This document shows, piece after piece, positions 8,172 to 18,274 of a stretch of DNA of 64,000 bases. Below the pieces are notes generated by a model. The model saw only the letters and a program-made list of their open reading frames with translations. It searched no databases and was not told where the DNA came from. The first letter of the stretch is position 1, and every line of letters starts with the position of its first letter. The stretch is taken from positions 3,752,066 through 3,816,065 of the forward strand of contig NZ_AP027365.1 of assembly GCF_030295995.1 (NCBI RefSeq). Reading direction: 5' to 3'. This DNA comes from Thalassotalea hakodatensis. GTDB lineage: Bacteria; Pseudomonadota; Gammaproteobacteria; Enterobacterales; Alteromonadaceae. The translations under genes and the position numbers were made by a program.

Positions 8172-10505
8172 ATGCAATTAACAACAATTAAGCAACTACT
8201 TATAGGTGCGGCGCTCACCACAGCGATTGTGGCCTGCCAATCAACAGACAGTAAGCCTAATGAACAGGCAAAGAATAATCTCGCTAAAGAAGAGAACACA
8301 TTAACACTAAAGCGAATTTATCAAGATTACGAATTTAGCTCAGATAGAATCGGGCGCATTCGTTGGTTAGCTGACAACAGCGGCTATACCGCTATTGAAA
8401 AATCAGCCGCTAGTAAAAAAGATAAAAAAGGAAAGTCAATTTCAGTTGGCAAAGATATCGTTATCTATAACCCTCAAACGCTGGATCGTGAAGTACTAGT
8501 AAGCGCTCAGCAGTTAACACCTGAAGGAAAAGATTCTCCACTTTCAATTCATAATTACATTTGGTCAGAAGATCGCAAGCAATTATTAATTTATACCAAT
8601 AGTAAACGCGTTTGGCGCTCTAATAGTCGTGGTGACTATTGGGTTCTAGACCTTGCAACAAATAAACTAGTGCAATTAGGCGGAAAAAGCGCAAAGCCAA
8701 GCAGTTTAATGTTTGCAAAATTTTCTCCAGATGGCACACGCGTAGCCTATGTACGTGAAGATAACGTGTACATTGAAAACTTATCAACCAACAACATTAC
8801 TCAATTAACTGATGATGCAGGAAACGGTATTATCAACGGTTTATTTGATTGGGTGTATGAAGAAGAATTCTCGATTCGCGATGGTTTTCGCTGGAGCCCA
8901 GATGGTAGCAAAATTGCTTTTTGGCAATTAGATACCACTGGCAGTAAAGACTTCATCATGATCAACAACACCGACGAACTTTACCCTACCATCACAAAAT
9001 TTCCTTATCCTAAAGTGGGCGAAACAAATTCACTCGCAAAAATAGGTATTGTTGATTTATCCACTAAAGAAACTATCTTTCCAGATTTGCCGTTTAATTC
9101 ACGTAATATGTATATTCCTCGCATGAATTGGGCAGGTAACGGCAAAGAAATACTGATCCAACACGTGAATCGCAAGCAAGATACTAATCGCTTATATCTT
9201 GCGAACAGCACGAGTGGTCAATTAACCCGCATTATGACCGAGCAAGAAGAAACCTTCCTCGATTTTTATGATGATGCTCACTGGTTAAATGATGGCAACT
9301 ACTTTATCTGGACAAGTGAACGTAGTGGCTGGCGTGATCTATACCGCATTTCAAGAGACGGTAAAGAAGTAATTAATTTAACGCCTGGTGATTTCGATGT
9401 GACTGCATTCGGCTCAATACAAGCCATTGATGAACAAGGTGGTTGGGTATACTTTACCGCATCAATAGGCAATACCTCTGAACGCTATTTATATCGTAGT
9501 AAACTTGATGGTAGTGTTGTCAATCAACGTTTAACACCTAATACTTTTGCAGGTGTAAATTATTATCAAATGTCACCAAATGGCCAATGGGCTGTGCATA
9601 GTTATTCCGCGTTTGATAAGCCAACGCAAAAACGCTTAGTGTCGATTGAAGGGCACCAAGAAAAGCACATGTTAATGAGCAACAAAAAGCTTGTTAACAA
9701 GTTAGCAAAATTGAATAAGCCCAGTCATGAATTTTTTCAAGTAAAAGCCAGAGACGGTGTTGTGCTTGACGGTTACATTATGCGCCCAGCTGATTTTGAT
9801 CCAACTAAAAAGTATCCCATTATTTTCTACGTGTACAGCGAACCTGCTGGTCAAACGGTGCAAAATAGATGGCGAGGAAGTTCATACTTATGGGACAGCT
9901 ATATGACGGAGCAAGGCTATATTATTGCTTCTATTGATAGTCGTGGCGCACAAACACCTAAAGGGCGCGAATGGCGTAAATCAATTTACGGTGCTGTAGG
10001 CATTCTTGCTTCACGCGATCAAGCTGACGCTTTAGACGCCATGGCAAAACGTTGGAATTACATAGATACAAATCGTGTGGGTATTTGGGGGCATTCGGGC
10101 GGCGGCTCAATGACATTAAATATGTTATTCCGTTACCCTGAAAAATATCATGTAGGTGTTTCATTAGCGCCGGTACCTGATCAAAAGCTATACGATTCTA
10201 TTTATCAAGAACGTTACTCTGGGTTATTGCCTGACTATGAAGAAGGTTACAAGCAAGGTTCTCCCATCACGCATGCAAAGAATCTAGAAGGTAATTTATT
10301 ACTTGTACATGGTACGGGTGATGACAATGTGCATTATCAAGGTGCTGAACGCCTAATCAACGAATTGGTAAAACATAATAAGCAATTTGACTTTATGTCT
10401 TACCCTAACCGCAGCCACGGTATTTATGAAGGTGAAGGTACAACACTGCATCTAAATACGATGAAAACACAATATTTCAATCGTCATTTAAAAAATAAAC
10501 AGTAA
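8172..10505 (+). CDS. S9B dipeptidyl peptidase IV family lipoprotein
   Basis: A prolyl dipeptidyl peptidase of family S9 that removes N-terminal X-Pro dipeptides from peptides. The ATG at 8172 has GAGGAATATCACA in front and gives a lipoprotein signal (TTAIVAC lipobox), so the enzyme is probably membrane-anchored in the periplasm or outer membrane; in-frame starts at 8115 and 8157 are less likely. An N-terminal beta-propeller (DPP IV N region) precedes the alpha/beta-hydrolase domain with the nucleophile in WGHSGGGS, the Asp in GTGDDNVHYQ and the His in NRSHGIY. The propeller motif VYEEEFS carries the Glu pair that binds the substrate N-terminus. A strong terminator follows. Confidence 0.93.
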   Translation: MQLTTIKQLLIGAALTTAIVACQSTDSKPNEQAKNNLAKEENTLTLKRIYQDYEFSSDRIGRIRWLADNSGYTAIEKSAASKKDKKGKSISVGKDIVIYNPQTLDREVLVSAQQLTPEGKDSPLSIHNYIWSEDRKQLLIYTNSKRVWRSNSRGDYWVLDLATNKLVQLGGKSAKPSSLMFAKFSPDGTRVAYVREDNVYIENLSTNNITQLTDDAGNGIINGLFDWVYEEEFSIRDGFRWSPDGSKIAFWQLDTTGSKDFIMINNTDELYPTITKFPYPKVGETNSLAKIGIVDLSTKETIFPDLPFNSRNMYIPRMNWAGNGKEILIQHVNRKQDTNRLYLANSTSGQLTRIMTEQEETFLDFYDDAHWLNDGNYFIWTSERSGWRDLYRISRDGKEVINLTPGDFDVTAFGSIQAIDEQGGWVYFTASIGNTSERYLYRSKLDGSVVNQRLTPNTFAGVNYYQMSPNGQWAVHSYSAFDKPTQKRLVSIEGHQEKHMLMSNKKLVNKLAKLNKPSHEFFQVKARDGVVLDGYIMRPADFDPTKKYPIIFYVYSEPAGQTVQNRWRGSSYLWDSYMTEQGYIIASIDSRGAQTPKGREWRKSIYGAVGILASRDQADALDAMAKRWNYIDTNRVGIWGHSGGGSMTLNMLFRYPEKYHVGVSLAPVPDQKLYDSIYQERYSGLLPDYEEGYKQGSPITHAKNLEGNLLLVHGTGDDNVHYQGAERLINELVKHNKQFDFMSYPNRSHGIYEGEGTTLHLNTMKTQYFNRHLKNKQ

Positions 10506-10530
10506 AACTGCATTGTACTGAAGCATCAAA

Positions 10531-10556
10531 AACCTGCCAATTGGCAGGTTTTTTTA
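10531..10556 (+). terminator. Intrinsic terminator of the dipeptidyl peptidase gene
   Basis: AACCTGCCAATTGGCAGGTT is a perfect self-complementary arm pair followed by seven T residues, 26 bases after the stop codon. Confidence 0.9.
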
Positions 10557-10770
10557 TAACTTTTAAAAACAATACAAAGTGGCAAATTAAACCTAAGAAT
10601 AGTAAAAACCACTATTACCTCTTCTGCAAAAAATAACTTAACCCATTGTTAATATTTACTTTATATTTTATGGTCACACTTTTGCTTATATTGAGCATCA
10701 ATAATCAATTAACGGCGATGTTCACTATTTCTCATTGCGGTTATGCTTTATTTTAGCAGTAGAGGATATT

Positions 10771-11085
10771 ATGAGAGAAATTAATTCGACAGAGAAAAAG
10801 AACTGGTTAAGTGCAAGTACATGGTTACGTGGTTTATTCATGCTGCTATTTGGTTTTATTGCAGGTTTTACCCGTTTTATTATCACCTTAATTGCCATAT
10901 TCCAATTTTTATCACTACTGGCAACAGGTCGAGGAAACACTCATCTTAAAAGCTTTGGTGAAAGCTTAAATAACTATATTTATCATATTAACCAGTTTTT
11001 AACGCTTAATACCGATAAATACCCATTCCCTTTAAGTAGTTGGCCAGAAGAAAAACCACATTACCGTTACACGCCTAGAGATTAA
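10771..11085 (+). CDS. DUF4389 small membrane protein
   Basis: A 104-residue protein starting at the ATG at 10771, which has AGAGGATATT just upstream; an in-frame start at 10735 lacks such a site. It has two adjoining hydrophobic segments (residues about 20-60: WLRGLFMLLFGFIAGFT and ITLIAIFQFLSLLATG) and a polar C-terminus ending in a Pro-rich YPFPLSSWPEE segment. The pattern fits the DUF4389 family of lipase-associated or uncharacterised inner-membrane proteins. It is a single gene with its own upstream interval and a downstream hairpin. Function unknown. Confidence 0.75.
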   Translation: MREINSTEKKNWLSASTWLRGLFMLLFGFIAGFTRFIITLIAIFQFLSLLATGRGNTHLKSFGESLNNYIYHINQFLTLNTDKYPFPLSSWPEEKPHYRYTPRD

Positions 11086-11094
11086 AACAGCACG

Positions 11095-11134
11095 GAAACC
11101 ATCGCTAATTATTTTATTGGTTAGCAATGGTTTC
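11095..11134 (+). terminator. Hairpin after the DUF4389 gene
   Basis: Arms GAAACCATCGCTAA and TTAGCAATGGTTTC pair with one mismatch around a 12-base T-rich loop, 9 bases after the stop. There is no long T tract afterwards, so termination may be partial. Confidence 0.55.
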
Positions 11135-11161
11135 AATATAATTACCTATCGAGTTTACGCT

Positions 11162-12655
11162 ATGTACCTGCAAATAGTAAATCGTATCATACCAACCATA
11201 ATATTTTTGCTGTTCAGCCAAGTGTCAAATGCTAACAGTTACCAGCAAAAGTTTGATCGCTTTCTTATTAACACGATCGACACATTGGATCTTAAAAGCT
11301 CTTTATCTGTAGCAGTTGTAAAAGATGGTACAGTCATTTACCAAAATACACACGGCTACGCCAATATTGCCAAACAAGAAAAAGCGACTGCTAACACACT
11401 CTATTATATCGCATCTATTACGAAGCCGATATTTTCACTTGCAATACAAAGAGTATTGTCGCAATCAAAGTACAGTTTACATACCACGCTTAAAGAAATG
11501 TTCCCTGAAGTTAATTTCCAAACTGAAATAAAGGCAGAACATATCACAATAAAAGATTTACTCGCACATACTTCTGGATTATCAGATCAATATTTAACAA
11601 CAGCCGTATCACTCACAGGCATACATAATCCAACGCTAAAATTAACCATGCTGACACATTTAACTATTAATGAAGAAAACCCACTTGGTCAGTTTGACTA
11701 TACAAATTTAGGGTACAACATTATCAGTTTGTGGTACGAAAAAACCTTCTATCATCCCTGGCAAACTGTCGTTAAACAGCATGTACTAACACCGATGAAC
11801 ATGCTCAGTACAACAGGCTTTAAAAGTGAAGCTTTACAAAATAACGAACAGATTGCCAAACCCTATACTTACTTTTCATTATCGCCTCAAAAAGCGCTTT
11901 ATTTAGAGAAGCAAGACAATACCTTACATGCAGCTGGAGGTATCTATTCGACAATAAGTGACATGGCAACGTTTCTTATTCATCAACTCAGCGCGAAGCA
12001 AATATCTTCATTATCCAAAAGTATACATTTCACCCAGAAACCAATCGTGGCACTCGACAGTGCACGAGGTGACTTTAAACGTACTCACTACGGATTAGGA
12101 TGGTATATCGGTCCATACAAGCAACATAAAACCTATCATCATTTTGGCAGTTTTGATGGTTATCGGCCGCATCTATCTTTTATGCCAGAACAAGGCATTG
12201 GATTGGTTATTTTAAATAACGAAGGTATGTTAAACGATAAACTAACAGATGTTATTGCCGATTATATTTATGGCTCTCTATTAAAGGAAAATGCTATAGA
12301 ACAAACAGCAGCCGCACGTTTAGCTAAACTCGCAAACATGGCAAAAAAATACCGCACAGTCTATGTGAAAAAAGAACAAGGTTACCTAGAAAAACCACTC
12401 GCTTTAACACTTGATAAAAAAACTTTTACAGGTACTTATGCGCACCCACTTGCAGGTGAAGTTAATATTTCGCTAAACGATGAAAAGTATTTCGTGACTT
12501 GGGGTAATCTACACGCAACCGCCACAGCTTTTAAGCAGCCAGATATATTACGTATAAAATTAAGACCAACCCGTGGGCAGCTCATTAGGTTTGATATTGA
12601 GCAACACGGTATTAGCGCGCTAACGCTAGACGGGATTACATTTAACAAACAATAG
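11162..12655 (+). CDS. Secreted serine hydrolase, beta-lactamase/penicillin-binding class C fold
   Basis: A 497-residue member of the AmpC/EstB/DD-peptidase superfamily. The ATG at 11162 opens a signal peptide (IIPTIIFLLFSQVSNANS), so it is likely periplasmic. The three active-site motifs are present: SITK in YIASITKPIF, YTN in FDYTNLGYN, and HFG in YHHFGSFDGY replacing KTG. A C-terminal domain of about 120 residues, seen in esterases and D-aminopeptidases of this group, follows. These families contain esterases, peptidases and true beta-lactamases; the sequence does not say which. A terminator shared with efp follows. Confidence 0.85.
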   Translation: MYLQIVNRIIPTIIFLLFSQVSNANSYQQKFDRFLINTIDTLDLKSSLSVAVVKDGTVIYQNTHGYANIAKQEKATANTLYYIASITKPIFSLAIQRVLSQSKYSLHTTLKEMFPEVNFQTEIKAEHITIKDLLAHTSGLSDQYLTTAVSLTGIHNPTLKLTMLTHLTINEENPLGQFDYTNLGYNIISLWYEKTFYHPWQTVVKQHVLTPMNMLSTTGFKSEALQNNEQIAKPYTYFSLSPQKALYLEKQDNTLHAAGGIYSTISDMATFLIHQLSAKQISSLSKSIHFTQKPIVALDSARGDFKRTHYGLGWYIGPYKQHKTYHHFGSFDGYRPHLSFMPEQGIGLVILNNEGMLNDKLTDVIADYIYGSLLKENAIEQTAAARLAKLANMAKKYRTVYVKKEQGYLEKPLALTLDKKTFTGTYAHPLAGEVNISLNDEKYFVTWGNLHATATAFKQPDILRIKLRPTRGQLIRFDIEQHGISALTLDGITFNKQ

Positions 12656-12661
12656 CGCAAA

Positions 12662-12685
12662 AAAAAGCCTTGCTTAGCAAGGCTT
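12662..12685. terminator. Bidirectional terminator between the serine hydrolase gene and efp
   Basis: The stem AAGCCTTGC / GCAAGGCTT has a three-base loop. On the minus strand it is followed by a run of eight T residues, so it mainly ends efp transcription, and it may also stop the plus-strand gene. Confidence 0.85.
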
Positions 12686-12709
12686 ACTTAAACGAAACAA
12701 TAAAACGCG

Positions 12710-13279
12710 TTATTTACCTGCGCGTGAAACATATTCACCCGTGCGGGTATCGACTTTTACTACTTCACCAATTTGCACAAACAGTGGAACGCGTACAACA
12801 GCGCCCGTTGATAATGTAGCAGGTTTACCGCCAGTACCAGCAGTATCACCTTTTAAACCTGGGTCAGTTTCGGTAATTTCTAACTCAACAAAATTAGGTG
12901 GTGTTACCGAAATTGGCGTGCCATTCCAGAACGTTATCGTACATAAATCACCTTCCGATAACCATTTTATATTATCGCCTACCGCTTTTTCGTCAGCAGC
13001 AACTTGCTCAAAGGTGTCATTATTCATAAAATGCCAGAATTCGCCATCGGCATATAAATAACCGAGTTCTGAATCCATTACATCAGCACCTTCGACAGAA
13101 TCACCTGATTTAAAGGTTTTTTCTAGCACTTTGCCAGAGATTAACTTACGGATTTTTACACGGTTAAATGCTTGGCCTTTACCCGGCTTAACGATTTCAT
13201 TTTCTAAAATGTTACAAGGTTCGCCGTCGATCATTAATTTAAGACCGGCTTTAAATTGGTTAGTACTGAATGAAGCCAT
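12710..13279 (-). CDS. efp: Elongation factor P
   Basis: EF-P binds between the P and E sites of the ribosome and relieves stalling at consecutive prolines. The 189-residue protein has the three beta-barrel domains of the family. The tip of domain I carries Lys34 in KPGKGQAF, the residue beta-lysylated by EpmA and EpmB. The divergent neighbour is epmB, the 2,3-aminomutase that makes the beta-lysine donor, so modifier and target share a 37-base divergent promoter region. EpmA is not in this window. Confidence 0.98.
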   Translation of the reverse strand: MASFSTNQFKAGLKLMIDGEPCNILENEIVKPGKGQAFNRVKIRKLISGKVLEKTFKSGDSVEGADVMDSELGYLYADGEFWHFMNNDTFEQVAADEKAVGDNIKWLSEGDLCTITFWNGTPISVTPPNFVELEITETDPGLKGDTAGTGGKPATLSTGAVVRVPLFVQIGEVVKVDTRTGEYVSRAGK

Positions 13280-13316
13280 AAATACTCGCTTTACTTTCGA
13301 GAGATTGAAATTATAA

Positions 13317-14333
13317 ATGCCGCAAATAATACCTTATATTCACGATAATTTGCACACTTCTTGGCAAAAAGAGTTAGCAGCCGTTGTGACAGACCCGAGT
13401 GAACTGTTAAAAATGCTTGATATTGACCCAAATGCTTACCAAGATCACTTTTCAGCGCGTAAGCTATTCCCCGTGCGTGTACCCAAACCTTTTATTGCGC
13501 GAATGATAAAAGGCGACATTGATGATCCACTACTAAAACAAGTAATGCCATTGTCGGACGAATTTATTGAAACCACAGGATTCAGTACCGACCCGCTAGC
13601 AGAACATGACACTGTCGCTGAAGGGTTATTACATAAATATAAACACCGTGTGCTTATGATAGTGAAAGCGGGCTGTGCGATTAATTGTCGTTATTGTTTC
13701 CGTCGTCATTTTCCTTATGCTGATAACAGCCCGAATAAACAGCGTTGGCAGCAAGCACTTGACTACATCGCAGATCATCAAGAAATTAATGAGGTGATCT
13801 TTAGCGGTGGTGACCCTTTAATGGCTAATGATCAACACTTGCATTGGTTGATAACAGAAATAGAAGGTATCTCACATGTAAAGCGATTACGAATCCACAG
13901 TAGATTACCCGTAGTAATTCCCCAACGGATCACACCTGAGTTGGTGAATATGCTCGCAAACACTCGACTTAAAAGCACCCTTGTGTTTCATATCAATCAT
14001 CCAAATGAAATAGATGAACAATTTGCAAACGCCATTGAGCCCTTGCGGCAAGCTAGAATACCGCTGTTCAATCAAAGTGTTTTATTAAAAGGAGTTAACG
14101 ACGAAGTAAACACCTTATGCCACCTTAGTGAACAACTCTTTGATCATGGCATTCAACCTTATTACTTACATTTGTTCGATAAGGTACAAGGTGTCGCGCA
14201 TTTTGATATTGACAATCAGCAAGCTCAAACATTAGTCGCAGAGATGATGGCTATCTTGCCTGGCTTTTTAATGCCTAAAGTAGTGAGAGAAATTGCAGGT
14301 GAAGCTAACAAAACCCCCATAAAGCTGGCATAA
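13317..14333 (+). CDS. epmB: EF-P beta-lysylation protein EpmB (lysine 2,3-aminomutase)
   Basis: EpmB is a radical-SAM, PLP-dependent enzyme that converts (S)-alpha-lysine to (R)-beta-lysine for EF-P modification. The radical-SAM cluster motif CAINCRYC is at about residues 120-127, followed by the conserved [18 protein letters not shown] is the SAM-binding GGD motif, and [12 protein letters not shown] near the C-terminus holds the PLP lysine. The 338-residue length matches EpmB, not the longer clostridial lysine aminomutases. It diverges from efp. Confidence 0.95.
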   Translation: MPQIIPYIHDNLHTSWQKELAAVVTDPSELLKMLDIDPNAYQDHFSARKLFPVRVPKPFIARMIKGDIDDPLLKQVMPLSDEFIETTGFSTDPLAEHDTVAEGLLHKYKHRVLMIVKAGCAINCRYCFRRHFPYADNSPNKQRWQQALDYIADHQEINEVIFSGGDPLMANDQHLHWLITEIEGISHVKRLRIHSRLPVVIPQRITPELVNMLANTRLKSTLVFHINHPNEIDEQFANAIEPLRQARIPLFNQSVLLKGVNDEVNTLCHLSEQLFDHGIQPYYLHLFDKVQGVAHFDIDNQQAQTLVAEMMAILPGFLMPKVVREIAGEANKTPIKLA

Positions 14334-14369
14334 TAGCCGCCATTATTTTGAACAAACTATGAATGTGCT

Positions 14370-14675
14370 ATGAGTGAAGCTGTTAGTAAACAATTGGTAG
14401 ACAATATTTCAATTATTTTAAAAAAATCGTTGGCGGCAGATGCCACACTAACGGATTTGCGTGAAAAAAAGATGGCAAATTTTGAAAATATTTTTACCAA
14501 AGATGCCGGCTTTAACGCCAATGCCAATACTTTTCAACCCTATGTAGAAGAAGTTGCTGACGACTTATTAAAGTGGCAACAAACTCAAGATCAACAGTTA
14601 CTTATTATGTTAGTCAAAAAAATAGAACAACTGTTTAATGTCTTAGGTAATTTTGAAAATACCTACCGTCAGTAA
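14370..14675 (+). CDS. Uncharacterised 101-residue cytoplasmic protein
   Basis: I do not recognise a family. The protein is soluble and mostly helical in appearance, with no signal peptide or cysteine. Notable segments are the N-terminal SKQLVDNISIILKKSLAADA and the hydrophobic C-terminal helix LLIMLVKKIEQLFNVLG. It starts 37 bases after epmB on the same strand and may be cotranscribed. Its last 7 bases overlap the 3' end of cobA on the other strand. Confidence 0.65.
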   Translation: MSEAVSKQLVDNISIILKKSLAADATLTDLREKKMANFENIFTKDAGFNANANTFQPYVEEVADDLLKWQQTQDQQLLIMLVKKIEQLFNVLGNFENTYRQ

Positions 14676-15553
14676 ACAAGTGTATTCACATGTGAATTGA
14701 GTTCAATTAGCGGTTTGATGTTGGCCCGGTGGTTAACAACTTCACCAACTACTATTAGTGCTGGACCATTAAAACAAGATATCTCTTGTTGATTTGTTAT
14801 TCCGTTAATTGTACTACAACACACTTGCTGATCTTTCTCTGTACCTTTATCAATAACGGCTATTGGGGTGTCTTTATCCATGCCATGCTCTATTAATTGT
14901 TGGCAAATCATGGCTATTTTATTTAATCCCATATAAAACACTAATGTGCCTGTTTCCTTTGCTAGTAGCTGCCAGTCGCAGTCTTGTTCAGCATTCTGAC
15001 GATGTGCAGTCACAAATTTAACCGATGCTGCACATTCACGGTGCGTTAATGGGATACCTGATGAAGCAGCACAGCCATTTGCTGCGGAAATACCTGGAAT
15101 GATCTGATAAGCAATATGTTCAATATCTAACACTTGGGTTTCTTCTGCTAATCGACCAAAAACCGATGGATCTCCCCCCTTCAATCTGACGACATGTAAC
15201 CCTTGATTAGCATAACTTACCAACAGCCGACATATTTCTGCTTGACTCATTGAATGATAACCACAACGTTTTCCCACAAATACCCGCTTAACGTTAGCTG
15301 GGATCATCTGATTAATATCAGCGCTCACCAACCAATCGATCAACACCACATCAGCAGAATTAAAGGCTTTAATGGCTTTTAATGTCAATAGATCAGGGTC
15401 GCCACTTCCAGCTCCAACGAAAAATACGGCACCTTCGTTATCCGCTTTAGTTTTATGTGTGAAAGCGTGATTATGTTGCCATCGATTAGTCTGCCAATAA
15501 CTTGCAAACTTTTTAGTGAATAACGATAACTGCTGAATAGATCTAACCAACAT
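14669..15553 (-). CDS. cobA: Uroporphyrinogen-III C-methyltransferase (SUMT)
   Basis: SUMT methylates uroporphyrinogen III at C2 and C7 to precorrin-2, the precursor of the sirohaem used by NirB. Motifs are FVGAGSGDPDLLTLKAI (GxGxGD), VRLKGGDPSVFGR, PGISAANGCAASSGIPLTHR and FYMGLNK. The 294-residue protein has about 40 extra N-terminal residues before the catalytic domain and no CysG dehydrogenase/ferrochelatase part, so other proteins must complete sirohaem. It starts 9 bases after nasA with AGAGGTTGAT as ribosome-binding site and is the last gene of the nitrate operon. Confidence 0.93.
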   Translation of the reverse strand: MLVRSIQQLSLFTKKFASYWQTNRWQHNHAFTHKTKADNEGAVFFVGAGSGDPDLLTLKAIKAFNSADVVLIDWLVSADINQMIPANVKRVFVGKRCGYHSMSQAEICRLLVSYANQGLHVVRLKGGDPSVFGRLAEETQVLDIEHIAYQIIPGISAANGCAASSGIPLTHRECAASVKFVTAHRQNAEQDCDWQLLAKETGTLVFYMGLNKIAMICQQLIEHGMDKDTPIAVIDKGTEKDQQVCCSTINGITNQQEISCFNGPALIVVGEVVNHRANIKPLIELNSHVNTLVY

Positions 15554-15562
15554 ATCAACCTC

Positions 15563-18247
15563 TTATGCTAACTGTTTAATTGGAATTTCAAGTTGGTGTT
15601 CGTCAAGCAAAGCTTGCAATTCGGGTTTACACGAACCGCAATTAGTACCGCATCTTAACGCGTTACCTAGCGCTCCAACAGATTGACAACCCTGTTCTAT
15701 TGCTGAGATAACTTCACCTTTACTAACTGAGAAACAACTGCATACTTTACGTGTAGCTTCTGCATCTTCAGGTGATTGCTTTGTTAGTAATGATTGAATT
15801 TGTTCGACGGTTAATTTTTTCTGTTCAAAGAGTTGATCAATCCATGGCTGACTGATAACAGGTGCAGTTGTGCTGAAATAACCAGCTATTTTTATTTGCC
15901 CTTCTTGCAAACAAATAAATTGAAATTGTTTACCGCCTTGCTGACTTTGGCAGATCCACTCACCTGCAATCTCAATCGATTGCTGAAGTGATTCGAAACT
16001 AATTAACGACTGCGAAGCTAATTGCCAATAATCACTATGTTTCAAGACGGTTTTTAACCAATATTCACTCGTTATATTTATGGCATTGTTAACATATATT
16101 TCCCCAAAGCTTTGATAGTCAATCGCTTCAATATTCACTCCGACATGTTTAGATTCTGGTTGGCCCGAAATAGGATCAACGACACCTTGAAAAAGTGTTG
16201 CAACCGTTGCATTAGCCGCAAACTGTTTGTTCCAATGGATAGGTATAAACACTTGACCTTTACGCATAGCACTAGACAGTTTTACAGCAACCTCAATACT
16301 ACCTTGCGCTGAGCTTACTTTAACGATCTGATCATCCTTTAACGCTAATAATGCACCATCTTGGTGACTGACATAAACATAGGGCTTAGACGTATGCTCA
16401 TTTAAAGGTGCAGCAATGCTTGTACGTGTCATGGTATGCCACTGATCACGTAATCGTCCTGTATTCAGTACCCATGGAAATTCATGATTAGTTTGTTGTT
16501 TTGGAAGTGAAGGCATTACAGGATAAAACTTCGCATTAAAATCATCGCTAACATATCGGCCATCGTTAAAGATCTGCCCCCCCCCTTGAGGATTTTCTGT
16601 GGTTACTGGCCACTGAATAGGCATCATATTATTATATTGAGCTATCGTTAATTGCCCTAGCCCCGAGATATCAAATAATCTGCGATTTTTCGCTTGATTA
16701 TCTACTCCGGTTAATTGTGCAAATTCGGTAAAAATTTCTTGCTGATGTTGATAATTAAATCCGTCAAAGCCCATCGCTTTGGCAACATCGCAAATGATTC
16801 GCCAATCATGCCTAGCCTGCCCAGAAGCAACTTGACTTGCACGTTGTCTCGACATTCGCCTTTCTGAGTTGGTCACTATTCCGTCTTTTTCTCCCCAACC
16901 TGTGGCTGGCAACTTTACCTCAGCAAACTCAAGGGTATCGTTGTATGCAACACAATCAGAAACAACAACAAAGTCACATTGTGACAATGCTTGTTTTATT
17001 TTTGTTGTATTAGGCAAACTAACCGCAGGGTTTGTTGCCATAATCCACACTGCTTTTATTTTTTTATCGGCGATTTGGTCAAACATATCAACGGCTTTAG
17101 CACCTTGCTTTACCGCTATCGTGGGTGACTGCCAAAACTGTTGTACCAATGACTGATGGGTACTATTTTCAATATCGAGATGAGCGGTTAATTGATTAGC
17201 CAAACCACCCACTTCTCGACCACCCATGGCGTTAGGTTGTCCAGTGATAGAAAATGGCCCACAACCCTCCCGCCCTATTTTTCCGGTCGCAAGGTGAGCA
17301 TTAATAATACTATGACACTTATCTACCCCAGAAGATGATTGATTTATTCCCATAGAATACATTGACACCGCGTTGTTGTGGGTGGCAAACCATTGATAGA
17401 ACTGTTCAATAAGAGCTATATCCAATTCACAATACTTAGCAACTGTTGCTAACGGCCACTCATTCGCTACCTTTAACGTTTCCTCAAAACCAGTAGTATG
17501 CTGAGCGATATAATCAGTATTTAATTGTTTTTCATTCGCTAAATAACATAATAAACCATTATAAAGTGCGCCATCAGTTCCAGGTTTAATCGGCATAAAC
17601 AAATCAGCACCTGACGATGTTGGCGTTTCACGAGGATCAATAACGACAAGTTTAACCTCAGGGTTAATCTGCCTTGCGCGTTCAATGCGTTGATATAACA
17701 CAGGATGAGTCCATGCTGCATTTGAACCAATGAGAATGAGCAAGTCCGTTTGCTCTAAATCACGGTATGAACATGGCACAATATCTTCACCAAATGCGCG
17801 TTTATACGCTGAAACCGCTGAAGACATACACAAACGAGAATTAGTATCTATGTTTCCGCTCCCGATATAGCCCTTCATTAGTTTGTTCGCGACATAATAA
17901 TCTTCAGTTAATAACTGCCCCGAGACATAAAAAGCTATAGCGTCACGACCATATTTAGCGATAATTTCTGTAAACTTATCTGCAACCGTTTGAATGGCTT
18001 CTGACCAACTTACTTGGTGTCCTGATACTTCTGGTGTAAGTAAGCGAGTACTTTCGTCTAACGTATCAATCAAATGCGTACCTTTAACGCATAAGCGGCC
18101 AAAATTAGCAGGATGATCTTCACTACCATTAATACCTGTTGCTTTACCGTCGGTTACTGTTACATCCACGCCACAACCAACCCCACAATAGGCACATGTA
18201 GAGCGTACTAAACTTGCAGGTGGCGTTTCACCTTTGCTTTTAAACAT
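15563..18247 (-). CDS. nasA: Assimilatory nitrate reductase, molybdopterin catalytic subunit
   Basis: NasA reduces nitrate to nitrite in the cytoplasm. The 894-residue protein has an N-terminal [4Fe-4S] site (Cys18, Cys21, Cys25, Cys53), molybdopterin oxidoreductase domains (GREGCGPFSITGQPNAMGGRE; the adjoining dinucleotide-binding domain near residue 600), and a C-terminal BFD-like [2Fe-2S] domain (CSCFSVSKGEV ... CGTNCGSCKPEL) that accepts electrons. It lies between nirD and cobA in the nitrate operon. A run of nine G in the coding strand (16577-16585) encodes GGG within PQGGGQ and is a possible slippage site, although the frame is intact here. Confidence 0.96.
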   Translation of the reverse strand: MFKSKGETPPASLVRSTCAYCGVGCGVDVTVTDGKATGINGSEDHPANFGRLCVKGTHLIDTLDESTRLLTPEVSGHQVSWSEAIQTVADKFTEIIAKYGRDAIAFYVSGQLLTEDYYVANKLMKGYIGSGNIDTNSRLCMSSAVSAYKRAFGEDIVPCSYRDLEQTDLLILIGSNAAWTHPVLYQRIERARQINPEVKLVVIDPRETPTSSGADLFMPIKPGTDGALYNGLLCYLANEKQLNTDYIAQHTTGFEETLKVANEWPLATVAKYCELDIALIEQFYQWFATHNNAVSMYSMGINQSSSGVDKCHSIINAHLATGKIGREGCGPFSITGQPNAMGGREVGGLANQLTAHLDIENSTHQSLVQQFWQSPTIAVKQGAKAVDMFDQIADKKIKAVWIMATNPAVSLPNTTKIKQALSQCDFVVVSDCVAYNDTLEFAEVKLPATGWGEKDGIVTNSERRMSRQRASQVASGQARHDWRIICDVAKAMGFDGFNYQHQQEIFTEFAQLTGVDNQAKNRRLFDISGLGQLTIAQYNNMMPIQWPVTTENPQGGGQIFNDGRYVSDDFNAKFYPVMPSLPKQQTNHEFPWVLNTGRLRDQWHTMTRTSIAAPLNEHTSKPYVYVSHQDGALLALKDDQIVKVSSAQGSIEVAVKLSSAMRKGQVFIPIHWNKQFAANATVATLFQGVVDPISGQPESKHVGVNIEAIDYQSFGEIYVNNAINITSEYWLKTVLKHSDYWQLASQSLISFESLQQSIEIAGEWICQSQQGGKQFQFICLQEGQIKIAGYFSTTAPVISQPWIDQLFEQKKLTVEQIQSLLTKQSPEDAEATRKVCSCFSVSKGEVISAIEQGCQSVGALGNALRCGTNCGSCKPELQALLDEHQLEIPIKQLA

Positions 18248-18274
18248 GTAAATACTCTTTATATCGGCTTAGCA

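Noticed and set aside
12741-13061. 106-codon frame antisense to efp
   Set aside because: efp is unambiguous on the other strand; this frame shows no recognisable motif.
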